Shown: positions 24,695-33,694 of the stretch, in pieces
Layout of the letters: every line of letters starts with the position of its first letter
Numbering within the stretch: position 1 is the stretch's first letter
From: Flavobacteriales bacterium
Lineage (GTDB): Bacteria; Bacteroidota; Bacteroidia; Flavobacteriales_F; PHOS-HE28
Assembly (NCBI GenBank): GCA_016703105.1
Contig: JADJCS010000021.1
Coordinates: 1 to 33,818 of the forward strand
Direction of reading: 5' to 3'
DNA length: 33,818 bases
The notes under the pieces: generated by a model
What the model was told of the DNA's origin: nothing
The model's input: the letters and a program-made list of their open reading frames with translations, nothing else
Databases searched by the model: none
Made by a program: the position numbers and the translations under genes

Positions 24695-24792
24695 GAACGC
24701 GCTGCTAGCCGCTGGCCACAAGCTCTATGCGACCTGACGAAGAGATCTCGTCATCCTAAAGATGCATCAAGCCAGCGGCTAGCAGCGCGTTC
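24695..24792. repeat. Perfect 22-bp inverted repeat enclosing a smaller hairpin
   Basis: Bases 24695-24716 are the exact reverse complement of 24771-24792. The 54-base interior contains a second hairpin, TGACGA (24735-24740) with TCGTCA (24748-24753). The right arm ends on the first base of the reverse-complemented histidine-kinase stop codon. No T tract follows on either strand, so it is not a standard terminator. It could be a REP/MITE-like palindromic element or a structured 3' end of the kinase mRNA. Confidence 0.7.
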
Positions 24793-27033
24793 TAGTGCGC
24801 GTGCATCAATGGCATCTCCACCTCCACTCGCGTGCCTAGGGGAACGTCGATATACCGGAAGCCTGCGGTGCCACCGTGCTGTTTCTGCACCAAGTCGAGG
24901 CGGGAGCGTGTGATGGCGGTGCCGAGGCTGGTTTTTTTCGTTGGCGTATCACCCGGTGGCTGTGCCGCCGGTTCCTTCTTGGCGTTACGCCCAACACCAT
25001 CATCCTCGATGATCCAAAGCAGTTGCTTTCCGCGCGCCTCCACGTTCAAACGGATATGGCCTTTGCCTTCCTTGCCCGCCATGCCGTGCCAGATGGCGTT
25101 CTCCACGAAGGGTTGCACCACCAAGGGAGGCACCATCACTTCTTCCGGGTCCAGGGCATCGTCCACCGTGATGGTGAAATCGAATTTCTCCTGCATGCGC
25201 TTGCGCTCCAGGTCCATGTAGCCGCGGAGCGTCTCCAGATCGTCCTGCAACGGCACTTCACTATGGCGGCTGTTCTCCAGCACGCTGCGCATCACCCGGG
25301 CGAATTTTGTGAGGTAGCTGCTGGCGCTGTCCTGATCGTTCTTCTGCACGTAGGCGTTGATGGAGTTCAGCGCGTTGAAGATGAAGTGCGGGTTCATCTG
25401 ACTGCGCAGCGCTTGCGTTTCCAGGTGGGCGGCTTCCTTCTCGAAACGCTCCTTGCGGCGCTTGCGGTCCAACCAGAAAAAGATGCCGCCCGCGATCAAC
25501 ACCAAAGCCGCTACGATAAGAAGGAGCCAGCTCCTTGTTCTTGCCTGTGCGGCTTCCAGGCGGGCCACCTCCGCGCCCAAACGCTCACGTTCCACCGCCT
25601 GTGCGCTCTCGATGCTGTCCGCGAGCATCTGGGCCTGGAAGTCCGTTTCGATCTGGCGCTTCATCAAGCCCATGCGGAACTGCTCGCGGCCGAGCGAATC
25701 GGATGTGGTTTGGTAGAGTTCGTGCATTCGCAATGCGGCCCGTGCATCGTTCCGTTGTTTGTATACCTCGTACAACAGCAGGCTGGCGCGGTTCACCAGG
25801 GACAGGTCGCCACGCGCATGGCCGCGGTCCAAGGCCCGTTCACCGTAGCGCAGCGCTTCCGCGTACGCTCCCTGCGCGAACGATAGTTCGCCTAGATCAA
25901 CGGTCGGGTCCACCTCTTCCAGCCCTTCCTGTTCCGCCAGGGCGTCGCTCGCCTTCAGAAAGAGCAGCGCGCTGTCCGGTTCGGCCAGAGCCACATGGCA
26001 GAGGCCGATATCGCGCAATAGCTCGGCGCGCCGCCCGCAGCACCGCCCCGCTCATACCCTTGGGCAGGTCAACGACGGGAGAGGTGCCGCCCACCAACGC
26101 CAGTCCTTGCCGGTGATGGGTCAAGGCCGCTGGGTAGTCCTTCGTGCGCATCCGAAAGCGGCCCATACGGTCGTGGAACCGGGCGATATCCGCGGCCACA
26201 CCCCGTTCTTCCGCGCGCTTCAACCCGGCCGTGATCAGCTCCAGCACTTGTTCGTCCTGGGCGGTGATGTCGTAGGTGGTGATCAGGAGATCCATGGCGC
26301 TCATGGCACCGCCCGCGTCACTCACCTCCTCGAATACGCGATAAGCGTTCTGCGCATGATCGAACGCCGCGTCCAGACCGATGCGCGCGGCATGGCGCGC
26401 TAAGGCCAGCTCGGTATACGCTTCGTTGCGCTTGTTGCCCATCGCCCGGTCCATTTTCAGCAAACGCTGGCAGGCCTGGATGGCCCCGCGGTGATCGCCG
26501 AAGCGGGTGCGCAGTTGTTCTTCCTCCCAGAGCATGAGCCGCATACCCGCCGAGTCCTTCACTGTTGCGAAGGCTTTCCACCCTGCCTCCATCACGGCGA
26601 GCGCACTATCCCGGCGGCCTTCTTTCCAATGGGACTCCGCGAGCCAGTAGTGGACGTCCGCGGTCCGCCCACCCATGCCTTCCGGCGCTATCGCGATCGC
26701 GCGGCGATACGCAGCGCGGGCCTTGCCCTCGTTCAGTTCCGAACCATATAGGAAGGCATCGCGGATATGGAGTTCCATCAGTAGGCTGTCCGCTACGCGC
26801 ACCTCTCCGGCATCCGAACCCCGTTTCACGGCTTCCACCTCGGCGATCATCACCGCTATGGCAGCATGCGCCTGTCCGGTCGGAACGGAACCGTTGGACA
26901 GGGTGCTCGCCCGCGCCAACAACTCCTTCAGGTCCGCGCCTGTGGCCGAAACCACCGGAGGCAGGGCACAAGTGAACATGCCCGTCAGGACCCATCCACA
27001 TGCGACCCTACGAACGGCCGTTGAAGGTGACAT
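24792..27033 (-). CDS. TPR-containing LytS-type sensor histidine kinase, one frameshift
   Basis: A membrane histidine kinase of about 746 residues. The start at 27033 gives a signal-peptide-like N-terminus (VACGWVLTGMFTCALPPVVS). A periplasmic tetratricopeptide region follows, with repeats such as AYTELALARHAARIGLDAAF and YAEALRYGERALDRG. A coiled coil leads to one membrane helix (SWLLLIVAALVLIAGGIFFW, about 25480-25540). The kinase core is the His_kinase type: NPHFIFNALNSINAYV with the phospho-acceptor His, then PPLVVQPFVENAIWHG (N box) and EDDGVGRN (G box). The frame breaks near 26030, where one base restores AELLRDIGLCHVALAEP. This architecture typically pairs with LytTR regulators, here the one at 22604-23359. 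Confidence 0.92.
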
Positions 27034-27135
27034 GCCCCGCATGTGGCGAAGGTCGGGCGGAACCATGTCCGGTCCACGCACGGCACTCCCCCCGATTTTC
27101 AGGGATGGATCGACCAACTACCGGTCCGGATCGTT

Positions 27136-27143
27136 TAGCTTGG
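27136..27143 (+). promoter_or_regulatory. Possible -7 element for the three-gene operon
   Basis: TAGCTTGG is similar to TAnnTTTG (one mismatch) and lies 55 bases before the first possible start of the operon. It is in the divergent region between the kinase gene and the operon. Weak. Confidence 0.25.
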
Positions 27144-27198
27144 CGTCCCTCTTACCAAGGACCTCGGGGTGGAACGGTGGTGACCGGGAACTCTCGGG

Positions 27199-28371
27199 AT
27201 GGAACAACGATCGACCGGACCTATGCGGACCTTACTATTCGATACCGCGCATCAGACCCGACGGCCGCGTGCGCGGTACGTTGGTAGTCTGCTCACCGCG
27301 ATCCTCCTCTTCGGGCCCGCCACATGGGCGCAGCAAACCTTGGTCCGCGCGGACGGTTCGCAGCTAAGCGGTCAGGTCCAGCGGATCTCGGGGGATCATG
27401 TGGATTTCGTTGTGGCCGGAGGACGGTCCACGGGGACGACCAGTGTACCCTGCGGCGAAGTACTGTGCATCGTGGATGGTTCGCTCCGGGTACATACCCG
27501 ACCCTGTGGCGGCAACGCGGGCGACCTGGCAGGAAACGAGCCGACCTGTAACGCCTTGTTGCGTAATGACAACCAGGTGCTGAAGGGCACGATCACGCGG
27601 TGGGCGGACGACCGCTTCACCATCCGCACCGGGAGCGGTGATGTGAACGTACCCCGCAGCGACGTGGCGGGGGTGCTCTCTCCAGGGCACGTGGAGTTCT
27701 CCCTTACCCCCGAGCGGCTCCGTGCGCTCATGGCGAACGGCTCCGTGCTGAACGCCCTGAACGATGCGAGTAAATGCCCGCCGGTGGCCGCACCGCGCAC
27801 CGTGCAGTACTCGGAGAAATGGATCGCGCCAAAGTTCGAACGTGCGGCGAGCGAAACCGCCTCAGAGGACCTCGACTTCGCCCGCTTCAAGGACGTGGCC
27901 CTGGAGAAGACCAAGCGGCTGAGCGGTTATATTGAGCAGATCACCAACAAGGAGCTCAGCAGCATCGTGAAGGACAAGGCGGTGGACCAGGCCATCGGGC
28001 TGTTCGAACGGCCGGATAACATCGTGCATGTGTCCAACGCCACAACAGGCACCCAGAAGGAGCATCTCATCACGCGGTACCTCGGCAGCCATCTGCGCAT
28101 GCTGAACTACGATCTGGTGAAGATCGAATGGGCCGACATCCAGTACGCGAGCGACTTCGAACTGCAGATGGACGGTAGCTACACCGCAGTGGTTTCCATC
28201 CAGCAGCGCTTCACCGGCATGGTGGATGGGGAGGTATACTACAGCGATGTGACGAACAAGAACGTGCAGATCAAGCTGCGCACCTACGAAAAGGTGCAGG
28301 AGGGCCGCACCACGGTGCTTTGGGACGTGTTCCTCGGCGACATCGGCGTGGTCTCCACCAAGACGGAATGA
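27199..28371 (+). CDS. Uncharacterised secreted protein with N-terminal beta repeats and C-terminal NTF2-like region
   Basis: Up to 390 residues; ATG 27223 (MRTLLFDTAHQTRR) is an alternative start. A signal peptide core (YVGSLLTAILLFGPATWAQQ) places cleavage near residue 45. Two similar beta segments follow: TLVRADGSQLSGQVQRISGD and LLRNDNQVLKGTITRWADDR, each resembling the small-barrel repeat in which a line of the form DGxxLxGxVxxIxxDxVxF recurs. The C-terminal half (TYEKVQEGRTTVLWDVFLGD) ends in a WDVFL strand like NTF2-type domains. No family is recognised with certainty. It is first in a tight operon: the next gene overlaps its stop. Confidence 0.7.
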   Translation: MEQRSTGPMRTLLFDTAHQTRRPRARYVGSLLTAILLFGPATWAQQTLVRADGSQLSGQVQRISGDHVDFVVAGGRSTGTTSVPCGEVLCIVDGSLRVHTRPCGGNAGDLAGNEPTCNALLRNDNQVLKGTITRWADDRFTIRTGSGDVNVPRSDVAGVLSPGHVEFSLTPERLRALMANGSVLNALNDASKCPPVAAPRTVQYSEKWIAPKFERAASETASEDLDFARFKDVALEKTKRLSGYIEQITNKELSSIVKDKAVDQAIGLFERPDNIVHVSNATTGTQKEHLITRYLGSHLRMLNYDLVKIEWADIQYASDFELQMDGSYTAVVSIQQRFTGMVDGEVYYSDVTNKNVQIKLRTYEKVQEGRTTVLWDVFLGDIGVVSTKTE

Positions 28372-29141
28372 TGCGCATCCTCGCGATACTCTTCGCGCTC
28401 GTGTTTTCGACACGGGTGGTCGCGCAGACCGCCGACCAACAGTACGAGCTGTGTGTCAAACAGTTCGATGAGTTCCGCGACCGCTTCAACGGGCTGTTCA
28501 AGGGTCTTGTGCCGCCCGGTGTGGATCCGCCGTCGCGTGAAGCGCTGCTGCATAGTGTGCTCAGCGATGAGGTCACCAAGGCCGATCAGGACGCTTTCGT
28601 TCAAGCGGTGTTGTCCACCGTTCCACCCATGGTGTTGGAACTGGATGGACCGCCCTGGCTCGCGCGCGTCACCTGCCGCACATGGACCAACGGCGATACC
28701 ACGGACATTGCCCTCTGGCTGGTGCGCGAGCGCGTGGGTGCCGCGCGGAAATGGTCCATCCTCGGCACCGACCTTGCGCGGATCAACCCGGGTACGCAAC
28801 TGTACATCGATTCGAAGAGCCACGAGTACGGGTTCATCGATCTGCTCCGGGTGGACGATGGTGGGCATCCCGGGGTCTATCCCTACATCGGTCCGCCGGG
28901 CATCGCGGGTCTCTTCGAACTTCAGGAGGCCTTGCTGCGCTCGGAACTTCAGGTGCTCGGCATCAAGCGCATCGAAATGCACCTGTTGCAGTTGCCGGGC
29001 TGGTTCCTGTTGGTAGAGTACCGCCCCACGCCCGTCCGAGCCAAGGACTTCGAGCCCTCCGGCTGGAACATCACCAAACTCACGCGCATGCCGGACGTTG
29101 ACAAGACCGCTTACCTCTGGCATCAGGTACTTGGCCTGTGA
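28368..29141 (+). CDS. Uncharacterised secreted protein
   Basis: A 257-residue protein starting at ATG 28368 (or 28371), overlapping the stop of the gene before by ATGA. It has a signal peptide (MMRILAILFALVFSTRVVAQ). The mature part has CVKQFDEFRDRFNGLFKG, then the helix-rich LLHSVLSDEVTKADQDAFVQ and the strand-rich WTNGDTTDIALWLVRERVGA. I do not recognise a family. The FxxRFN pattern occurs in uncharacterised Bacteroidota exported proteins. It is the middle gene of the operon, 4 bases before the TPR gene. Confidence 0.7.
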   Translation: MMRILAILFALVFSTRVVAQTADQQYELCVKQFDEFRDRFNGLFKGLVPPGVDPPSREALLHSVLSDEVTKADQDAFVQAVLSTVPPMVLELDGPPWLARVTCRTWTNGDTTDIALWLVRERVGAARKWSILGTDLARINPGTQLYIDSKSHEYGFIDLLRVDDGGHPGVYPYIGPPGIAGLFELQEALLRSELQVLGIKRIEMHLLQLPGWFLLVEYRPTPVRAKDFEPSGWNITKLTRMPDVDKTAYLWHQVLGL

Positions 29142-29145
29142 TCCC

Positions 29146-31977
29146 ATGTCCGCTCGTCGCGCCCTGTCGATCCTTTTCATGCTGGCCACGACGGTGGGCG
29201 TGGCGCTCCCGGGCGATAGCCTCAGCGTGCGTGATAAGGGCTTGATCAACGCGCTGGCGGAAAGCACCTTCAAGCGTTATGTCGCCTTGCTCGACGAGAT
29301 CGCCGGGCTGGAGGCCAACGATGATGAGAGCGCGCTCCTTGTCCATGAACTCATCATGAGCGCTTGCGGACCAGGGCGCGACCGCATGTTCCTGCGGCCG
29401 GATGTTCGCATCCAGGATAACGTCGATCCCACGAACGGCCCACAGACCGCTGGCAAGGACAGGCCGGTGGAAGAGTACGCCAACGACCTACTCCTTTACT
29501 TCCAGAGCCGCGACCCGCTGCGCACGGCCGTGGAAGCCAAGCTGCTGAAGATGCGCGAGCCAGGTGTCTCGGAGCACACCTTCATCCAAGTGCTGTATGA
29601 AATGCGGTTCCTCGGCCGTTACAGTTAGTTGACTGAGCCCTATGTCACCCATCGCCGCGTCCTGGAGTTCGTGGCCGAGCCTCGGGCCGGCGGCGGCTGG
29701 GACGTGGTGATCGCCTCGGACAATTTCTTCGACCCCTCGGCCACCTTCTCCGAGGCGCTATTGGAGCAAGACCTGGACTCGCTGGCGCGCGCTGGGCGCA
29801 AGGACATCAAACAACTAACCGCCGCAGCCGCCGAATACCGTAGTGCGTTCGAACAGGAACAGCAACGCGAAGAGCAACAACGAGCGGAGCGCCGTCTGGC
29901 TTTCGAGACCGCCATGGCCGCCGCGCGCGACCAGTTGACCAGTGGTGACTTCGAAGGAGCTACGAACTTGTTGGAGCAGGCACGGTCCCTGGATCCCCTG
30001 GCCGTGGACCCCCTCGTGCTTCTGAACGAGACGCGCCGTGCCATGGAGCGCAAACGGCTGAAGGACGAGGCCGACTACGCCTCCGCCTGCGAAGAGGGCG
30101 CGGCCTTGAACGGCATGCGCGCATACGACCGTGCGAAGCGGTCCTATGAGCGTGCCCTCGTGGTCAAGCCGGGCAGCACCGAAGTGAAGGCGCTCATCGA
30201 CGGGCTGAACGCCATTTTGCTCAAGAAGAAGGACCGCGAGAAGTTCCATGCGTTGGGGGATCAGGACAAGGCCTTGGCCCAGGTACAGGCTGCATTGAAG
30301 GAACCCGGTCGCAGTGGTGATGTGGAGCTGTTGGTGCTTGAAGCACGGATCCTGATCGCGAAGGGGCTCAGCGGCCAGGCTGTGCCGCTGCTCAATACTG
30401 TGCTGCAACGCGAACCCCGCTACCTCGATGCATTATCGCTGCGGGCCTCCGTTCTGGAGAAGAGCAATGTGCCCGATCAGCAACAGGCTGCCGTAGCGGA
30501 CTACTATTCCTTGATGCTCCACGACCCCTGGTCGCCCTCCTACCACCATCGCCTTGCGCGGTTGCTGTGCCATACCCAGGGGAAATGTGATGAGGCCATG
30601 GAAGTGCTGGAACAAGCGAAGACCAAGGCGCCGAACGATGCGGAGACACACTACCAGATGGGTGTTCTCCTGGCGCATCGTGCGCGCCATGCGGACGCCC
30701 TCGCACGCTTCGACGGGTCGCTCGAATTGGACAACGCTTGCGCCCGGTGCCACCTCGCCCGCGGCCTCAGCCTGCTGGAATTGGACCGCGCCGCGGACGG
30801 TGAAGCTGCGGTAGCGACCGCACAACGCACTGGTCTCTCGGACAGCGAGCGCACGGAGATGACCCTGCTTGCCCAGCAACACCTCTCCAAAGCCAAGGAA
30901 CTGCAAGGGCTCAATGCCTTCGCCGAGGCCGATCACCATTTCCTGCTGGCCTGCGTGCTCGATCCCGAGCAGAGCGAGAACCGCTTGCTCAAGGCCCGCA
31001 ATCTGATGCGCTTCGAACAATACTCGGCGGCCATCACCGACCTGGACCGCTACATCGAGAAGGCCGTCACTCCCTTCGTCGGTTTCCTGGAGCGCGGCAA
31101 TTGTCACCTGGGTGCGGGCAACTACGATCTCGCACTGAAGGATTTCGAGACCATCCTCAGCAACAACGTGGAGAGCATGCGCCAACCCGCCATGTTGGGC
31201 AAGGCCCGCGCGTTCTTCGCCAAGGGCGATCCGGCGAACGCGGAATCACTGCTGAAAGGGGTGCTGAAGACCGAGAAACGCAACGGCGAAGTGCTCGCTA
31301 TGATGACCAAGATCTGTCTCGCCGCCGGTCGGTATGAAGAAGCGAAGGGCTACGGCGAGCAAGCCGTGGACGCCGATAAGATGAGCGGACCGTACGTCTA
31401 TGATCTGGGGCTCGCTTACCAGGCCATGCTCAATGACAACGCCGCGGTGCGCTGTTTCGAGAAGTCGATCACCCTGGGCTACGATCGTGCCGACGCCAAG
31501 AAGCAGGTCGGCCGCTCGGCCATGCTGGTGGACAACTTGAAGGAGGCGCTTCCTGCTTTCGATGAATCCCTGCGCATCCGCGACGATGTGGAATGTGGCC
31601 GCTGGCGCGCGCATTGCCTGCGCGAGACCGGCAAGTACCAGGAGGCCTTGGAACAGCTCAATCTGGTGTACGACCGAAACGAGGCGATGAAGCGCGATGT
31701 GAGCATCCACGTCGACCTCGCCATGCTCTATGTGCTGAACGAGCGGCTCCCTTTGGCGAAGGACTATCTCGCCAAGGCCGAGGCTTTGGATCCGTTGTTC
31801 CGACCTACTCAACTCACCAAGAGCGCCTACCTCTACCGCGCAGGGCAGCAGGAGGACTCCGTCCGTTTGCTGCGCAGTCTGGTGAACAGCGGAGAGGTGA
31901 AGGAGGATGACCTGCGCAAATGGCCGGTGTTGAAAGAGGTGATGGCCTCCAAGGCCTATCGAGACTCCAAACGCTGA
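29146..31977 (+). CDS. Large secreted TPR protein interrupted by an in-frame TAG
   Basis: Two open frames, 29146-29628 and 29629-31977, lie in one register and are separated only by TAG at 29626-29628. I read them as one protein of about 943 residues. The first part has a signal peptide (ALSILFMLATTVGVALPGDS) and a domain ending FIQVLYEMRFLGRYS; the second begins LTEPYVTHRRVLEF and finishes the same domain with GGGWDVVIASDNFF. Without the first part the second has no ATG start and no signal. After a coiled coil (EQEQQREEQQRAERR) come at least ten TPR repeats, for example AETHYQMGVLLAHRARHADA and YVYDLGLAYQAML. TPRs suggest a scaffold role. The stop could be a C-to-T consensus error (CAG to TAG) or a real nonsense mutation. 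Confidence 0.8.
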
Positions 31978-31994
31978 CGCTACGAACGGCGAAA

Positions 31995-32015
31995 GGCCGA
32001 TCGCGGAGACCGGCC
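31995..32015. terminator. Hairpin between convergent genes
   Basis: GGCCG (31995-31999) and CGGCC (32011-32015) pair with an 11-base loop. On the minus strand the stem is followed by TTTCGCC, on the plus strand by CATTT. It sits between the TPR gene and the convergent gene at 32045 and may serve both. Confidence 0.45.
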
Positions 32016-32044
32016 CATTTGCCTTGAGGTGATCGGATGCCGGT

Positions 32045-32555
32045 TCACATCGGCACCGCGGAGCTCGTGTTCTCGGAGGCGATCAGCAGATCAGGATCCA
32101 GGTCGATGATCCGGGTCTCGCCGGTGGCGGCATCGAACTCCACTTTGCCCATCGGCTTGTCGTAGCAGAGCTCCAGATCGCTGGGCTGGGGTTCCAGTGC
32201 GAGGTCGAGTTCCACGCGGGCGGTGCGGTCGATCAGCACCTTCCTTGCTCGGGGCGTTGTGCGTGTCGATCAACATGGTCTTGCTGATGTAGCCGGGGCG
32301 ATCGAGGGTCAGCGTCACTTGATCGTTCACGGGGATGAAGAATTCGAACTTGCCATTGGCGCGGAGCGAGACATCCATCGTTTCGGTGCCATCGGTCACC
32401 GTCATGTGTACGTTCTCCATATCGGCGGCGGCGACCAGCAGGCGGCCTTCGAAGGCGACGAAGGCCTGGGCGTTCGCAGCGACGGTGATCGTGAGGCCTG
32501 CGGCGATCATAACGGCTTGCAGCAGGGTGCGCTTGATGTGGGGCTGGAGGTTCAT
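32045..32555 (-). CDS. Small secreted protein, paralogue of the gene at 23462-24070, one frameshift
   Basis: About 170 residues with a signal peptide (RTLLQAVMIAAGLTITVAAN, cleavage after NAQ). The mature part, FVAFEGRLLVAAADMENVHM followed by VSLRANGKFEFFIPVNDQVT and TLDRPGYISKTMLIDTHNAP, is a carboxypeptidase-regulatory-like beta domain. After a frameshift near 32245 it continues DRTARVELDLALEPQ, LELCYDKPMGKVEFD and ends ENTSSAVPM. The EGRLL, PGYISK and YDKPMGKVEF segments line up with EGKVL, PGTIAK and YDGPVGKIAF of the gene at 23462-24070. It carries the third and strongest copy of the direct-repeat promoter. Confidence 0.75.
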
Positions 32556-32602
32556 GGTAGTGGGGTTGTTTGGGTTTGGTTGGTTGTTTCTGTTCGACGG
32601 GT

Positions 32603-32673
32603 CAAAACTGCCTCGACCAGCCCCGCTGGCATAGCGGCGCCGAGCAAGTGGCAGGGCAGGGGGAGCAAGTGGC
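32603..32673 (-). promoter_or_regulatory. Promoter with 21-bp-period direct repeat, copy C
   Basis: Two identical half-sites GCCACTTGCTC on the minus strand (32673-32663 and 32652-32642) are exactly 21 bases apart. After 31 bases comes CAGTTTTG (32610-32603), a TAnnTTTG-like -7 element, then 47 bases to the ATG at 32555. The repeat is also close to the divergent T9SS cargo gene at 32747 and could affect it. Confidence 0.65.
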
Positions 32674-32688
32674 GGCGGGTGGATAGCC

Positions 32689-32695
32689 TATCTTG
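32689..32695 (+). promoter_or_regulatory. Possible -7 element for the T9SS cargo gene at 32747
   Basis: TATCTTG is near the Bacteroidota -7 consensus and lies 51 bases before the start codon, 15 bases beyond the direct repeat of copy C. Weak. Confidence 0.25.
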
Positions 32696-32746
32696 TGGAA
32701 GCGCCGACTTCATGTACCAACAGGTCCTTTGGAAAGCCGAACGAAC

Positions 32747-33694
32747 ATGCTCAAGGCCTGCCTTCTCCTCCTGATGAATCTTGTCTTCGCTGCGATAGCG
32801 ATGGCGCAGAACCTTGTGCCGAATTGGTCCTTTGAGGATAGCGCCTATTGCACCACCGCCAACAATCCGATCCTGGTCGCTCCACCTTGGTTCAGTGCGA
32901 ACTATGCGACACCTGATGTGTATAGCATGGAATTGACCGAACCATGTGCCGTGGCAATGGATACCACTGAATTCATCGGCATCGTTTGTTACCAGGACCC
33001 TTTGATGGGATACGGTTCGCAGCGCACCTCTGGATGCAGGATCGCGAACTGAAGGAGTACATGGAAGTCCAATTGACCGCACCTTTGGAAGCAGGACACA
33101 CCTATACGGTGTCCATGGAGATATCTCTCACCGAGTGTTACCGTTACGCTTCGACCAGTAGGTGCATACTTCGCACAAGACACTGTGTTCGATCCCGATC
33201 TGGTCGATATGGGGGCGTTACCTGTTACGCCGCAGCGCAGTTCCATGACCCGGGATTTTATACCAGCACACACAGATTGGATCTTATCTTGGGGACACGA
33301 TGAATGGCAGAATGGTGGAACGGTTCATGGTGATGGATCTTTTACGGATGAAGCGTCTACGAATGTGTTCGCCGTATCGGGGAATATGGCTGAGGCTGCG
33401 TACTACTATTTCGACGCGGTCCAAGTGGTCGACATCACCAATCCTGAGAGTATTCCCGAAGCTCTGCTCATTTGTGAACGATCCGAACGGTTTGGGTCTG
33501 CTTTGGTCAGGCACGCATGGCATAGACCCAGTGGTTCTTATGGATATGATGGGCCGTGTGGTGATGGAAGTAGTCACAGATGGAAAGGAACGTGCCACTC
33601 TAGTCTCCTCAAACTCTTGCTACAAGGACCCATGTGGTGCAAGTATTCAGCAGCCGCCAAGTGGGCAAAGGCGAAATGGACCAGAACGGAGTAG
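32747..33694 (+). CDS. T9SS cargo-like secreted protein, frameshifted
   Basis: The ATG at 32747 gives a signal peptide (MLKACLLLLMNLVFAAIAMA) and then QNLVPNWSFEDSAYCTT, the NLVPNxSFE opening typical of a large family of Bacteroidota surface proteins. Frames must be switched near 33010, 33160 and several times after 33250. The visible pieces are ELKEYMEVQLTAPLEAGHTY, TVSMEISLTECYRYA, FAQDTVFDPDLVDMG, YYYFDAVQVVDI, VVLMDMMGRVVMEVV (the typical strand of a T9SS sorting domain) and VVQVFSSRQVGK, ending WTRTE at 33694. The number of frameshifts is like that at the other end of the window. I treat it as an intact gene with a poor consensus; a pseudogene is possible. Confidence 0.7.

Noticed and set aside
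24695..24792. Integron attC site
   Set aside because: attC sites have imperfect arms with extrahelical bases and conserved core sites; these arms are perfect and no integrase gene is present.
24876..25886. A 336-residue plus-strand open frame opposite the kinase
   Set aside because: Antisense to the conserved histidine-kinase core, so treated as a shadow.
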